Positions 1 to 7,694 of a stretch of DNA of 64,000 bases are shown here, in pieces. The stretch is from UBA8106 sp913052135. GTDB lineage: Bacteria > Acidobacteriota > Vicinamibacteria > Vicinamibacterales > UBA823. A program made the translations under genes and the position numbers. The notes beneath the pieces are model-generated. The model saw only the letters and a program-made list of their open reading frames with translations, was not told where the DNA came from and ran no database searches. Each line of letters opens with the position of its first letter. The stretch's first letter is position 1. The DNA is taken from contig CAJXDY010000005.1 in the NCBI GenBank assembly GCA_913052135.1, forward strand, positions 11,314 through 75,313, read 5' to 3'.

Positions 1-174
1 GATACAGACATCGATCGTGAAGTTGCCCGCTATGCAGAACGTGCTGGTCGTACACCTGCAGCCCTTCGAGCACGATTGGAAAAAGAAGGTGGATTACATC
101 GTCTGCAGACAAGTGTCCGTCGAGAAAAAGCTGTTGATTTTTTGCTATCGCGTACAACAATTGCAACAGCGTAA
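1..174 (+). CDS. tig: Trigger factor, C-terminal fragment
   Basis: The first bases form an open frame of 57 codons ending in TAA, cut by the window edge at its 5' end. The peptide is highly charged (for example DREVARYAERAGRTPAALRA, then LSRTTIATA at the end), as in the C-terminal helical chaperone arm of trigger factor, the ribosome-bound prolyl isomerase that receives nascent chains. The next genes are clpP, clpX and lon, and tig-clpP-clpX-lon is a widespread order, which strongly supports the call. Only the tail is visible, so the PPIase and ribosome-binding parts cannot be checked. Confidence 0.8.
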   Translation, partial: DTDIDREVARYAERAGRTPAALRARLEKEGGLHRLQTSVRREKAVDFLLSRTTIATA

Positions 175-215
175 GAACTTAATAATCCTTTAATTTCAGA
201 AATTGAGAAAAATCA

Positions 216-818
216 ATGAATGACGAACGAGCACAATTGGTACCAATGGTTGTCGAGCAGACCAATCGAGGCGAGCGCGCTTACGATATTTTTTCTCGCC
301 TCTTGAAAGACGGTATCATCTTCCTTGGTTCGGCGCTTGACGACGCAGTTGCTAATCTTGTCATCGCACAGATGTTGTTTCTTGAAGGAGAAGATCCAGA
401 TCGAGACATTTTGCTGTACATCAATAGTCCTGGCGGCTCAATTTCTGCTGGTCTTGCGATTTACGACACCATGCAATTTATTAAACCAGATGTGCAAACT
501 TATTGTATTGGGCAAGCAGCTTCAATGGCAGCTGTGCTACTAGCCGCGGGAACCAAAGATAAGAGATTTTCGCTGCCAAATTCACGAATTGTGATTCATC
601 AGCCATTAATGTCTGGGCTTGGCGGACAAGCAACAGATATTGATATTGCCGCGCGTGAAATTGTTCGGATTCGTGAACGGCTTAACAAAATTCTAGTTGA
701 ACACACAGGCCAGTCCATGAAACGTATCCAAACAGATACTGAGCGAGATTACATCATGTCGGCCGAACAGGCTCAGGAATACGGTATCATTGATGATGTC
801 ATTCGTAAGCGTGCTTAA
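216..818 (+). CDS. clpP: ATP-dependent Clp protease proteolytic subunit ClpP
   Basis: Serine peptidase that forms the two-ring proteolytic barrel working with ClpX. The length, 200 residues, is typical. The catalytic triad is visible: Ser103 in GQAASMAAV, His128 in IVIHQP and Asp178 in TERDY. The NSPGGS loop that shapes the oxyanion hole lies at residues 70-75. The residues before the conserved core are a short propeptide-like stretch. The ATG at 216 is 41 bases after tig and has only a weak purine-rich ribosome site. It is followed 37 bases later by clpX, so the two are very probably co-transcribed. Confidence 0.97.
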   Translation: MNDERAQLVPMVVEQTNRGERAYDIFSRLLKDGIIFLGSALDDAVANLVIAQMLFLEGEDPDRDILLYINSPGGSISAGLAIYDTMQFIKPDVQTYCIGQAASMAAVLLAAGTKDKRFSLPNSRIVIHQPLMSGLGGQATDIDIAAREIVRIRERLNKILVEHTGQSMKRIQTDTERDYIMSAEQAQEYGIIDDVIRKRA

Positions 819-855
819 CATATATTATTGATAGCTGATCATCCGAGTCTAAAAC

Positions 856-2106
856 ATGGTTAAGCAACCCAGCCAGCCAGAAACTCCTCGGTGCTCGTTC
901 TGCAACAAAGATCAGAACGATGTTCGTAAACTCATTGCCGGCCCTAATGTCTTTATCTGCGATGAATGTATAGAGGTTTGTAATGACATCGTCGCGGATG
1001 ACAAACAGTTCGAAACACACAGCACTTCTCACCCTTCACTTCCGGTGCCCACAGAAATTAAAAAATTCTTGGATGATTACGTTATTGGCCAGGAACAGAC
1101 GAAGAAGAAACTGGCTGTAGCCGTTTACAACCATTACAAGCGTATTGAAATCCAACAGCAGACACGAAACAAAAAGGAAATCGAACTAACAAAATCAAAC
1201 ATTCTCTTAATCGGTCCGACGGGGACTGGAAAAACGCTTCTAGCTCAAACTCTTGCCAAAATCTTGTCGGTTCCCTTTACCATCGTGGATGCTACCACGC
1301 TGACGGAAGCTGGTTACGTCGGTGAAGATGTCGAAAACATTATCCTCAAACTCCTACAAGCAGCAGGTGGCGACATCGAAAAATGCCAACAAGGAATCAT
1401 TTACGTAGACGAAATTGATAAGATCTGCCGTAAAGACGAAAATCCTTCTATCACGCGTGATGTATCCGGAGAAGGCGTACAACAGGCACTGTTAAAAATT
1501 ATCGAAGGAACAGTTGCTCATGTTCCTCCACAAGGTGGGCGAAAGCATCCACATCAAGAGTTTTTTCAGGTTGATACGACCAATATCCTCTTTATCTGTG
1601 GTGGTGCTTTTGTTGGATTGGACCGAATCATTCAAAACCGCATAGGTAAAAGCGGCCTAGGCTTTCATGCGGACATCAAGTCGTTAGACCAAAGTGAGAT
1701 TGGGTCGACTTTGGAGCGCATAGAGCCCAACGACTTAATTCGTTACGGTCTGATTCCTGAATTCGTGGGCCGTTTACCGGTTGTCGGCACACTTCATGAA
1801 CTCGACAAACCTGCTTTGATTCAAATCCTCACACAACCCCGTAACGCTATCGCTCGGCAATACCAAAAACTCCTTGAATATGAGAACGTAAAACTTCGAT
1901 TTACAGACGATGCGCTTGACGCGATCGCTGATGCCACTCTTAAGCGCAAAATTGGTGCACGCGGTCTTCGCATGATTATTGAAGATTTGATGCTCGAAAT
2001 CATGTACACGTTGCCAAGCGAAAAAAAGATCACCGAATGCGTGATCACCCGCGATGTAGTGCTCTCAAAGGAAAAACCTATTACAATGTATGAAAAGGCC
2101 GGCTGA
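856..2106 (+). CDS. clpX: ATP-dependent Clp protease ATP-binding subunit ClpX
   Basis: AAA+ unfoldase that selects, unfolds and threads substrates into ClpP. At 416 residues it is the normal size. It starts with the family's four-cysteine zinc domain (Cys13, Cys16, Cys35, Cys38), followed by the P-loop GPTGTGKT near residue 120, the Walker B run IIYVDEIDK, the ClpX pore and RKH-type loops, and a C-terminal small AAA+ subdomain ending in EKPITMYEKAG. It sits between clpP and lon in a protease cluster on the + strand. Nothing is missing or unusual. Confidence 0.97.
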   Translation: MVKQPSQPETPRCSFCNKDQNDVRKLIAGPNVFICDECIEVCNDIVADDKQFETHSTSHPSLPVPTEIKKFLDDYVIGQEQTKKKLAVAVYNHYKRIEIQQQTRNKKEIELTKSNILLIGPTGTGKTLLAQTLAKILSVPFTIVDATTLTEAGYVGEDVENIILKLLQAAGGDIEKCQQGIIYVDEIDKICRKDENPSITRDVSGEGVQQALLKIIEGTVAHVPPQGGRKHPHQEFFQVDTTNILFICGGAFVGLDRIIQNRIGKSGLGFHADIKSLDQSEIGSTLERIEPNDLIRYGLIPEFVGRLPVVGTLHELDKPALIQILTQPRNAIARQYQKLLEYENVKLRFTDDALDAIADATLKRKIGARGLRMIIEDLMLEIMYTLPSEKKITECVITRDVVLSKEKPITMYEKAG

Positions 2107-2148
2107 ACAAGCGGCGGAAATTAATTCATCTCAGTGTCAATAGCTATT

Positions 2149-4533
2149 ATGGATACTTACGAAACAATCCCGATTGTTCCATTAAGAGACGTTGTCGTGT
2201 TTCCCCACATGATGATGCCGTTTGTAATCGGTCGACCATCGTCAACACGAGCACTGGAGCATTCCTTACTAGGAGATAAGCGTATCTTCCTAGCAGCACA
2301 GCATGACGCAGCTAACGATGATCCCACCCCGAATGATATCTACACGATGGGCTGCGTCGCTAACGTCGTGCAAAGCCTGAAATTACCAGATGGCAATATC
2401 AAGGTACTAGTCGAAGGTGTGGACCGAGCTCGCATCATGGAATGGAAAGAAGACAAAGGCTTTTACCGTGTTGAGATCAAGGTCATAGAAAAGCAAAAGT
2501 GCGACAGTAGTAACGTCGAAGACACGATGAACCGAGTTATGTCCTTGTTTGAACAGTACGTCAAACTGTCGAACAACATGCACTATGACACTATAGTCGC
2601 GGCGGTAAGAGTAGACGACCCCGACAAACTCGCTGATACGATTTCGGCGAACTTGGTTCTGAGTGTTGACGACAAGCAGAATCTCCTGGAAATCATTTCT
2701 CCGCTTGACCGCCTGAATCGTATTATCAGTCTTCTTGAGACCGAGGTTGATAAATTACAGGTCGACCGACGCGTTCAAACTCGTGTAAAAAGACAAATGG
2801 AGAAGGCGCAGAAAGAATATTACTTAAATGAGAAAATGAAAGCGATTCAGAAAGAACTGGGACGCAAAGAAGACAAGGGCAACGAAATAGACCAACTTAA
2901 GGAAAAAATAGAAGAATCGAAAATGCCTAAGGAGGTGGCGGAAAAGGCGACCCAGGAACTTGAACGACTTGAAGCCATGCCACCCATGTCTGCGGAGTCA
3001 ACCGTCTCTCGTAATTACCTTGACTGGTTGATTGCAGTACCGTGGCATAAACGATCACGGGAAAGTCGAGACTTAACGCGGGCAGAAAAAATTCTAAATG
3101 AAGATCATTATGGTCTTGAAAAAATTAAGGATCGCATTCTTGAGTTTCTTGCCGTTCGCACTCTCGTAAAGAAGCCTAAGGGCACCATTCTAACTTTTGC
3201 TGGACCGCCTGGGGTTGGTAAAACATCTCTTGCCAAGTCAATTGCGCGTGCAATTAATCGTAAGTTCGTGCGCCTCTCAGTAGGCGGCGTACGTGATGAA
3301 GCCGAAATTCGCGGACACCGACGCACCTACATCGGCGCGTTTCCCGGTCAAATCATACAGATGATGAAGAAGGCCGGCACCGTGAACCCTGTTTTTTTGC
3401 TAGACGAAATAGACAAAATGTCTATGGATTTTCGAGGCGATCCATCGTCGGCGCTGCTTGAAGTTTTGGATCCTGAACAAAATCACACATTCCTCGATCA
3501 TTATCTTGACGTCGAGTTCGATTTATCAAATGTGATGTTTATATGTACTGCGAACGTGATGCATACGGTGCCACAAGCGTTACGTGATCGAATGGAAGTG
3601 CTGCAAATAGCCGGTTATACGGAATTAGAAAAAATCGAAATTGCACGACGTTTCCTATCGCCCAAGGCATTACCAGCGGCTGGCCTAAGTAAAAAGAATC
3701 TTGTCTTTACTGATGAATCGTTTGGAACGATCATCCAACGGTACACTCGGGAAGCGGGCGTCCGTAATCTAGAGCGAGAAATTTCGTCGGTCTGCCGTAA
3801 GGTTGCCCGTAAGGTTGTCCTTACAGGTAAATCGTTTTACGAAGAAATCTCAGCTGAAAAAGTTACTGAGTATCTTGGTGTGCCACGATTTAGACCGTCT
3901 ATGGCCGAAGCACAAAATGAGGTTGGAGTTGCCACGGGTTTAGCGTGGACGGAGGCTGGTGGCGAACTATTGGTAACCGAAGCAACGCTCATGTCTGGAC
4001 GTGGTCGACTAACGCTAACAGGTCAGCTGGGTGAGGTTATGCAGGAATCAGCTCAAGCAGCAATGAGTTATGTTCGGTCCACGGCTCACGAAATTGGCAT
4101 AACGCGTGATTTTCATCGTCGAACCGACGTTCATATCCACGTGCCGGAGGGGGCAATCCCTAAGGACGGTCCCTCGGCTGGCATCACTCTGGCAACAGCG
4201 CTAGTCTCAGCCCTGGCCAACGTGAAAACACGTCGTGACGTCGCCATGACTGGTGAAATCACACTCCGCGGTAAAGTGCTACCAATTGGAGGCCTTAAGG
4301 AGAAGGTACTGGCCGCTCACCGTGCCGGATTAAAAAATATTATCCTTCCAAAAGATAACGAGAAGGATCTAAGTGACATCCCAAAGAATGTATTAGATAC
4401 CCTCAACTTGTATATGGTCGAAACAATGGACGAAGTGTTAAAAATCGCCATGTCAGAGCCGCTGAAGTCCAATCTGTCTGCGGATGCCAGTGGAGAAACT
4501 AAACCCGTGTCTGATGACACGATAACGCACTAA
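2149..4533 (+). CDS. lon: Endopeptidase La (Lon protease)
   Basis: Homo-oligomeric ATP-dependent protease that degrades misfolded and regulatory proteins. Domain order is standard: N-terminal substrate domain beginning with PLRDVVVFPHMMMPF, coiled-coil middle (about residues 190-260), AAA+ module with GPPGVGKT and VFLLDEIDKM, and a C-terminal serine peptidase with the Ser-Lys dyad in DGPSAGITLA and GGLKEKVLAAH. I chose the ATG at 2149 (794 residues). A GTG at 2134 in the same frame would add five residues, and neither start has a clear ribosome site. The C-terminus has a short acidic, Ser/Thr-rich tail after the protease domain. Confidence 0.96.
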   Translation: MDTYETIPIVPLRDVVVFPHMMMPFVIGRPSSTRALEHSLLGDKRIFLAAQHDAANDDPTPNDIYTMGCVANVVQSLKLPDGNIKVLVEGVDRARIMEWKEDKGFYRVEIKVIEKQKCDSSNVEDTMNRVMSLFEQYVKLSNNMHYDTIVAAVRVDDPDKLADTISANLVLSVDDKQNLLEIISPLDRLNRIISLLETEVDKLQVDRRVQTRVKRQMEKAQKEYYLNEKMKAIQKELGRKEDKGNEIDQLKEKIEESKMPKEVAEKATQELERLEAMPPMSAESTVSRNYLDWLIAVPWHKRSRESRDLTRAEKILNEDHYGLEKIKDRILEFLAVRTLVKKPKGTILTFAGPPGVGKTSLAKSIARAINRKFVRLSVGGVRDEAEIRGHRRTYIGAFPGQIIQMMKKAGTVNPVFLLDEIDKMSMDFRGDPSSALLEVLDPEQNHTFLDHYLDVEFDLSNVMFICTANVMHTVPQALRDRMEVLQIAGYTELEKIEIARRFLSPKALPAAGLSKKNLVFTDESFGTIIQRYTREAGVRNLEREISSVCRKVARKVVLTGKSFYEEISAEKVTEYLGVPRFRPSMAEAQNEVGVATGLAWTEAGGELLVTEATLMSGRGRLTLTGQLGEVMQESAQAAMSYVRSTAHEIGITRDFHRRTDVHIHVPEGAIPKDGPSAGITLATALVSALANVKTRRDVAMTGEITLRGKVLPIGGLKEKVLAAHRAGLKNIILPKDNEKDLSDIPKNVLDTLNLYMVETMDEVLKIAMSEPLKSNLSADASGETKPVSDDTITH

Positions 4534-4601
4534 TTCAAGCCTAGACGACGCAAGGAAGCCACTGGCTTGGAGATTCGTTTCGATTCTAGTGAGTATCTTC
4601 G

Positions 4602-5243
4602 GTGAAGATCGTTTCAGCCGAATTTGTAACGAGCACGTGTGACAACACCGGCTTACCGAAGCCGGATGAGCCACAGGTAGTATGCGTGGGTCGTTCAAAC
4701 GTCGGAAAGTCAAGCCTAATCAATGCTTTGGCGTGTCGTCGAATCGCGCGAACAAGTCGTACTCCTGGCAAGACGCGACTGATCAACGTCTATAAGTTAC
4801 GTTTAGCGCAAACAGGACAGGGCATATCTTCGGTACACCTTTTAGATTTACCTGGTTATGGATTTTCACGAGGTAGCCGAACCCAAGCTACAAGTTTTGC
4901 CGAACTTACGGATTCCTATTTCGGACAGTTTACTGTTAACACAAAGTTTCAATCGCATTCCGTGGAACAGCACTATGTGGCCAATGTGATGTTATTAATT
5001 GATAGTCGTCATCTAGGTCTCGCTTCTGACTTAGACGCGCTCGATTGGTTGCACAGCCAGGGTTGCCGCACTGTAGTCATCGGCACGAAAGTCGATACCT
5101 TATCTCGCGCACAGCGCAACCGAGCCGACCAAACACTGGAAGAATCCTTCGGCACCTCAGGATTGTTTGTTTCGGCTAAGACCGGTAAAGGCATGAATGA
5201 ACTCTGGAAAACAATTATCGCAATGAGCATCCCTCAACCATAA
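4602..5243 (+). CDS. engB: Ribosome biogenesis GTP-binding protein YsxC/EngB
   Basis: Small TRAFAC-class GTPase needed for late assembly of the large ribosomal subunit. G1 (GRSNVGKSS), a G2-region threonine (RTSRTPGKT), G3 (DLPGYG) and G4 (GTKVD) are all present, with the family's G5-like SAKTGKG close to the C-terminus. The start is GTG. At 213 residues it is slightly long because of a loop between G3 and G4 (about residues 95-125). It lies 68 bases after lon and six bases before rho, so it is probably co-transcribed with rho. A close family alternative such as another Era-like GTPase is unlikely given the motif order. Confidence 0.93.
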   Translation: MKIVSAEFVTSTCDNTGLPKPDEPQVVCVGRSNVGKSSLINALACRRIARTSRTPGKTRLINVYKLRLAQTGQGISSVHLLDLPGYGFSRGSRTQATSFAELTDSYFGQFTVNTKFQSHSVEQHYVANVMLLIDSRHLGLASDLDALDWLHSQGCRTVVIGTKVDTLSRAQRNRADQTLEESFGTSGLFVSAKTGKGMNELWKTIIAMSIPQP

Positions 5244-5248
5244 GACAA

Positions 5249-6421
5249 ATGCGAGACACTGATACGACCGAAGGCATACTTGAGAAACTTCCTAATGGGT
5301 TCGGATTCCTTAGGACTCCCGCTTCGAACTACCTGCCCGGACCTAAAGATGTTTATCTCTCCAAAACCCAAATCAATAAGTTAGATCTGCAGACAGGTGA
5401 CACCATTTCAGGGCAAGTGCGACAAGCGCGGAACGGCGAGCAGTATGCATCAATATCAAGAATAGACACGGTTAATTTTGAACCACCGGAACGAGTACAT
5501 CAACGTCTACTATTCGAAAACCTGACGCCCCTTTATCCAGATAAGCAGCTTTCCCTCGAAACCACACCTGAAGATCTATCTACTCGAGTTTTAGATCTCA
5601 TGGTGCCAATCGGAAAAGGCCAGCGCGGTCTCATCGTTGCAGCACCGCGCACCGGGAAAACAATGCTGCTACAGAAAATCGCACATGGCGTCGCCACTAA
5701 TCATCCTGATGCTCATTTAATTGTGATGTTGATCGACGAGCGACCAGAGGAAGTCACTGACATGCAGCGCTCAGTACGTGGAGAAGTTGTCGCGTCTACC
5801 TTCGACGAACCTTCCCAACGGCACATTCAGGTAGCTGAAATCGTTCTTGAAAAAGCGAAGCGCCTTGTTGAACATCGCCAAGATGTCGTAATTTTACTCG
5901 ATTCAATTACGCGTCTAGCCCGCGCATATAATTCTACGATCGCATCCTCTCGTAAGGTTTTATCAGGAGGTATTGACAGCAATGCACTCCAACGTCCGAA
6001 GCGTTTCTTTGGTGCCGCACGAAATGTAGAACAAGGTGGCTCACTGACAATGATTGCCACTGCCCTTGTTGACACAGGATCGCGCATGGATGATGTTATC
6101 TTCGAGGAATTTAAGGGTACAGGTAACCTTGAAATTCATCTTGACCGTAAACTTGCAGATCGACGAATATATCCGTCGATCGACGTGCAAAAGAGTGGCA
6201 CCCGCAAGGAAGAGCTCCTCATTGCTCCAGACCAATTGAAAAAAATTTGGGTTCTGCGGAAGGTGTTGAATCCGCTTGAACCCCAAGAGTGTATGGAATT
6301 GTTACTTAGTAAGATGGGAAAGACCAAGAATAACGAAGAATTTCTAGCATCGATTTCTAAGATGAATGGAGCGAACACCAACACCATAGAAAACAGGTCG
6401 AGACGCACACGCGGCCGGTGA
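5249..6421 (+). CDS. rho: Transcription termination factor Rho
   Basis: Hexameric RNA-dependent ATPase that terminates transcription. The 390 residues show the N-terminal OSB/cold-shock-like RNA-binding fold (GILEKLPNGFGFLRTP, then the DVYLS segment), the P-loop APRTGKT near residue 132, the Walker B region (VVILLDSITRLARAYN), and the Q- and R-loop segments around GGIDSNAL and DTGSRMDDVIFEEFKGTGN. It is shorter than E. coli Rho because the N-terminal helix bundle is trimmed. The gene starts six bases after engB. Rho-dependent ends may matter here because many gene pairs in the window converge with no space for a hairpin terminator. Confidence 0.97.
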   Translation: MRDTDTTEGILEKLPNGFGFLRTPASNYLPGPKDVYLSKTQINKLDLQTGDTISGQVRQARNGEQYASISRIDTVNFEPPERVHQRLLFENLTPLYPDKQLSLETTPEDLSTRVLDLMVPIGKGQRGLIVAAPRTGKTMLLQKIAHGVATNHPDAHLIVMLIDERPEEVTDMQRSVRGEVVASTFDEPSQRHIQVAEIVLEKAKRLVEHRQDVVILLDSITRLARAYNSTIASSRKVLSGGIDSNALQRPKRFFGAARNVEQGGSLTMIATALVDTGSRMDDVIFEEFKGTGNLEIHLDRKLADRRIYPSIDVQKSGTRKEELLIAPDQLKKIWVLRKVLNPLEPQECMELLLSKMGKTKNNEEFLASISKMNGANTNTIENRSRRTRGR

Positions 6422-6430
6422 GCATCGGCA

Positions 6431-6439
6431 TGCTATAAT
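6431..6439 (+). promoter_or_regulatory. Extended -10 promoter for rpmE
   Basis: The bases read TGCTATAAT, a perfect TGn-TATAAT extended -10 element, lying just after the rho stop codon. Transcription would begin near 6446, giving a leader of about 25 bases that carries the GGAAGGAG ribosome site of rpmE. No good -35 is seen, which is usual for extended -10 promoters. Confidence 0.55.
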
Positions 6440-6470
6440 AATATCTTAAGCTACATCGGAAGGAGAACGC

Positions 6471-6731
6471 TTGAAGGAAGGGATCCATCCTAAGTACTAC
6501 GAAATCGAGGCCCGCTGTGCTTGTGGCGCAACGTGGAGTACTCGTTCGACAAAGCCCGAACTGCGTTTAGAAATCTGCTCCAGTTGTCATCCGTTCTTTA
6601 CTGGAAAACAGAAGCTGGTTGACACAGAAGGCCGCGTCGAGCGTTTCACGAAGAAGTACGGAGCTCAAACGGTCGAAAACCAAAAGAAACTTCGCACAGC
6701 ACGCAAGAAAGATAAAGCCAAGTCAGCATGA
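6471..6731 (+). CDS. rpmE: 50S ribosomal protein L31 (zinc-binding type)
   Basis: Structural protein of the large ribosomal subunit at the inter-subunit bridge. The 86 residues contain the cysteine pattern of the zinc-binding (C+) form, CxC in RCACG and CxxC in CSSCHP, followed by the conserved FFTGKQKLVDTEGRVERF segment. The start codon is TTG, fixed by a strong ribosome site (GGAAGGAG, 6457-6464) seven bases upstream. The lysine-rich tail is longer than in E. coli L31. It is followed by a terminator-like hairpin. Confidence 0.96.
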   Translation: MKEGIHPKYYEIEARCACGATWSTRSTKPELRLEICSSCHPFFTGKQKLVDTEGRVERFTKKYGAQTVENQKKLRTARKKDKAKSA

Positions 6732-6740
6732 GTGGCGTCG

Positions 6741-6774
6741 ATTGCTGGAACGACCAGCAATGATCCTGTTTAAT
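6741..6774 (+). terminator. Terminator-like hairpin after rpmE
   Basis: ATTGCTGG (6741-6748) and CCAGCAAT (6754-6761) form a perfect eight-base-pair stem with a five-base loop, ten bases after the rpmE stop. The following bases are only moderately T-rich (GTTTAAT), so this may be a weak intrinsic terminator or a processing/stability hairpin. Confidence 0.55.
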
Positions 6775-6802
6775 CTACACGTACAACCTTGCAGAGTGAT
6801 TA

Positions 6803-7588
6803 TTAAATCAGTGAACGAGACTGACAACCATCGACCGTAATACAGGCTCCACTCACCCAACTTGCTCGTTCAGACGCAAGAAACGCAACCACCTGCCCGA
6901 CCTCGTCGGCTTGTCCAAATCGACCAAACGGTAATTCATATTCAATAAATTTCGCCATGCCCTCAGGATCTTCTTGTTGGCGTCGGTACCATGAACCACC
7001 TGGAAACGAGATCGAACCCGGCGCTACACTATTAACGCGTATCCCGTCAGGCGCGAGTTGCCTCGCCATGGATTTGGCTAAACTAACTTCGGCCGCCTTG
7101 ACGGCATTGTAAGTCATCCGTCCACCCGATTCACGTCCCCAGATCGACGCAATCATAATGATCGCACCCCGACCAGCCCGACGCATGTGAGGCACGGCTA
7201 GTCGCGATGCTCGAATGGCTGGATACAATGTAAAGTCTAGGGCCTCACGCCAGTCCTCATCGGTAGTCTGCACAATATCTCCACCACCAGCTTGGCCCAC
7301 ATTGTTAACAAGCACATCTAGACGACCAAATCTCGCAATAGAACTATTAATTACTGTGGCAATGCCATCTGTCGTGGTTACATCGGCTGGAACAGCGAAC
7401 ACCATATCTGATTGACCAGCTACTTCTTGTAACTCTTGTTCGGCTTTGGCTAACTGATCATTTGTTCGCGCACAAATACATACTCGACATCCTTCCGTTA
7501 CCAACACACGAGCACTTGCAAAACCTAGGCCTCGACTCGAGCCCGTTATGACTGCAACCTTATCTTTTAGTTCGAATTCCATACTCAT
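6803..7588 (-). CDS. SDR family NAD(P)-dependent oxidoreductase
   Basis: Classical short-chain dehydrogenase/reductase of 261 residues. The nucleotide-binding motif TGSSRGLG is at about residues 16-23, the NNVG motif (family NNAG) near 93, and the catalytic Tyr and Lys are in YNAVK, followed by the usual VNSVAPGSI and C-terminal GACITVDG. It resembles 3-oxoacyl-ACP reductases and sugar or steroid dehydrogenases, but substrate cannot be assigned from motifs alone. It is convergent with rpmE and separated from nrdJ upstream by a terminator, so it seems to be a single-gene unit. An alternative ATG lies two codons downstream. Confidence 0.88.
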   Translation of the reverse strand: MSMEFELKDKVAVITGSSRGLGFASARVLVTEGCRVCICARTNDQLAKAEQELQEVAGQSDMVFAVPADVTTTDGIATVINSSIARFGRLDVLVNNVGQAGGGDIVQTTDEDWREALDFTLYPAIRASRLAVPHMRRAGRGAIIMIASIWGRESGGRMTYNAVKAAEVSLAKSMARQLAPDGIRVNSVAPGSISFPGGSWYRRQQEDPEGMAKFIEYELPFGRFGQADEVGQVVAFLASERASWVSGACITVDGCQSRSLI

Positions 7589-7632
7589 ACCAATCTACGA
7601 AATTCATTGAGGTATTCTTAGCTATCTACCTC

Positions 7633-7673
7633 TACATAAAACTGGGCCGCCACCATCAGGCAACGGCCCAGTT
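7633..7673 (-). terminator. Intrinsic terminator of nrdJ
   Basis: Read on the - strand, AACTGGGCC and GGCCCAGTT form a perfect nine-base-pair stem (+ positions 7665-7673 and 7640-7648) around a 16-base loop, and the stem runs directly into a short T tract (TTTT then ATG). It lies 22 bases after the nrdJ stop, between that gene and the SDR gene. Confidence 0.75.
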
Positions 7674-7694
7674 ATGTCTGTTAACGTGATCCTA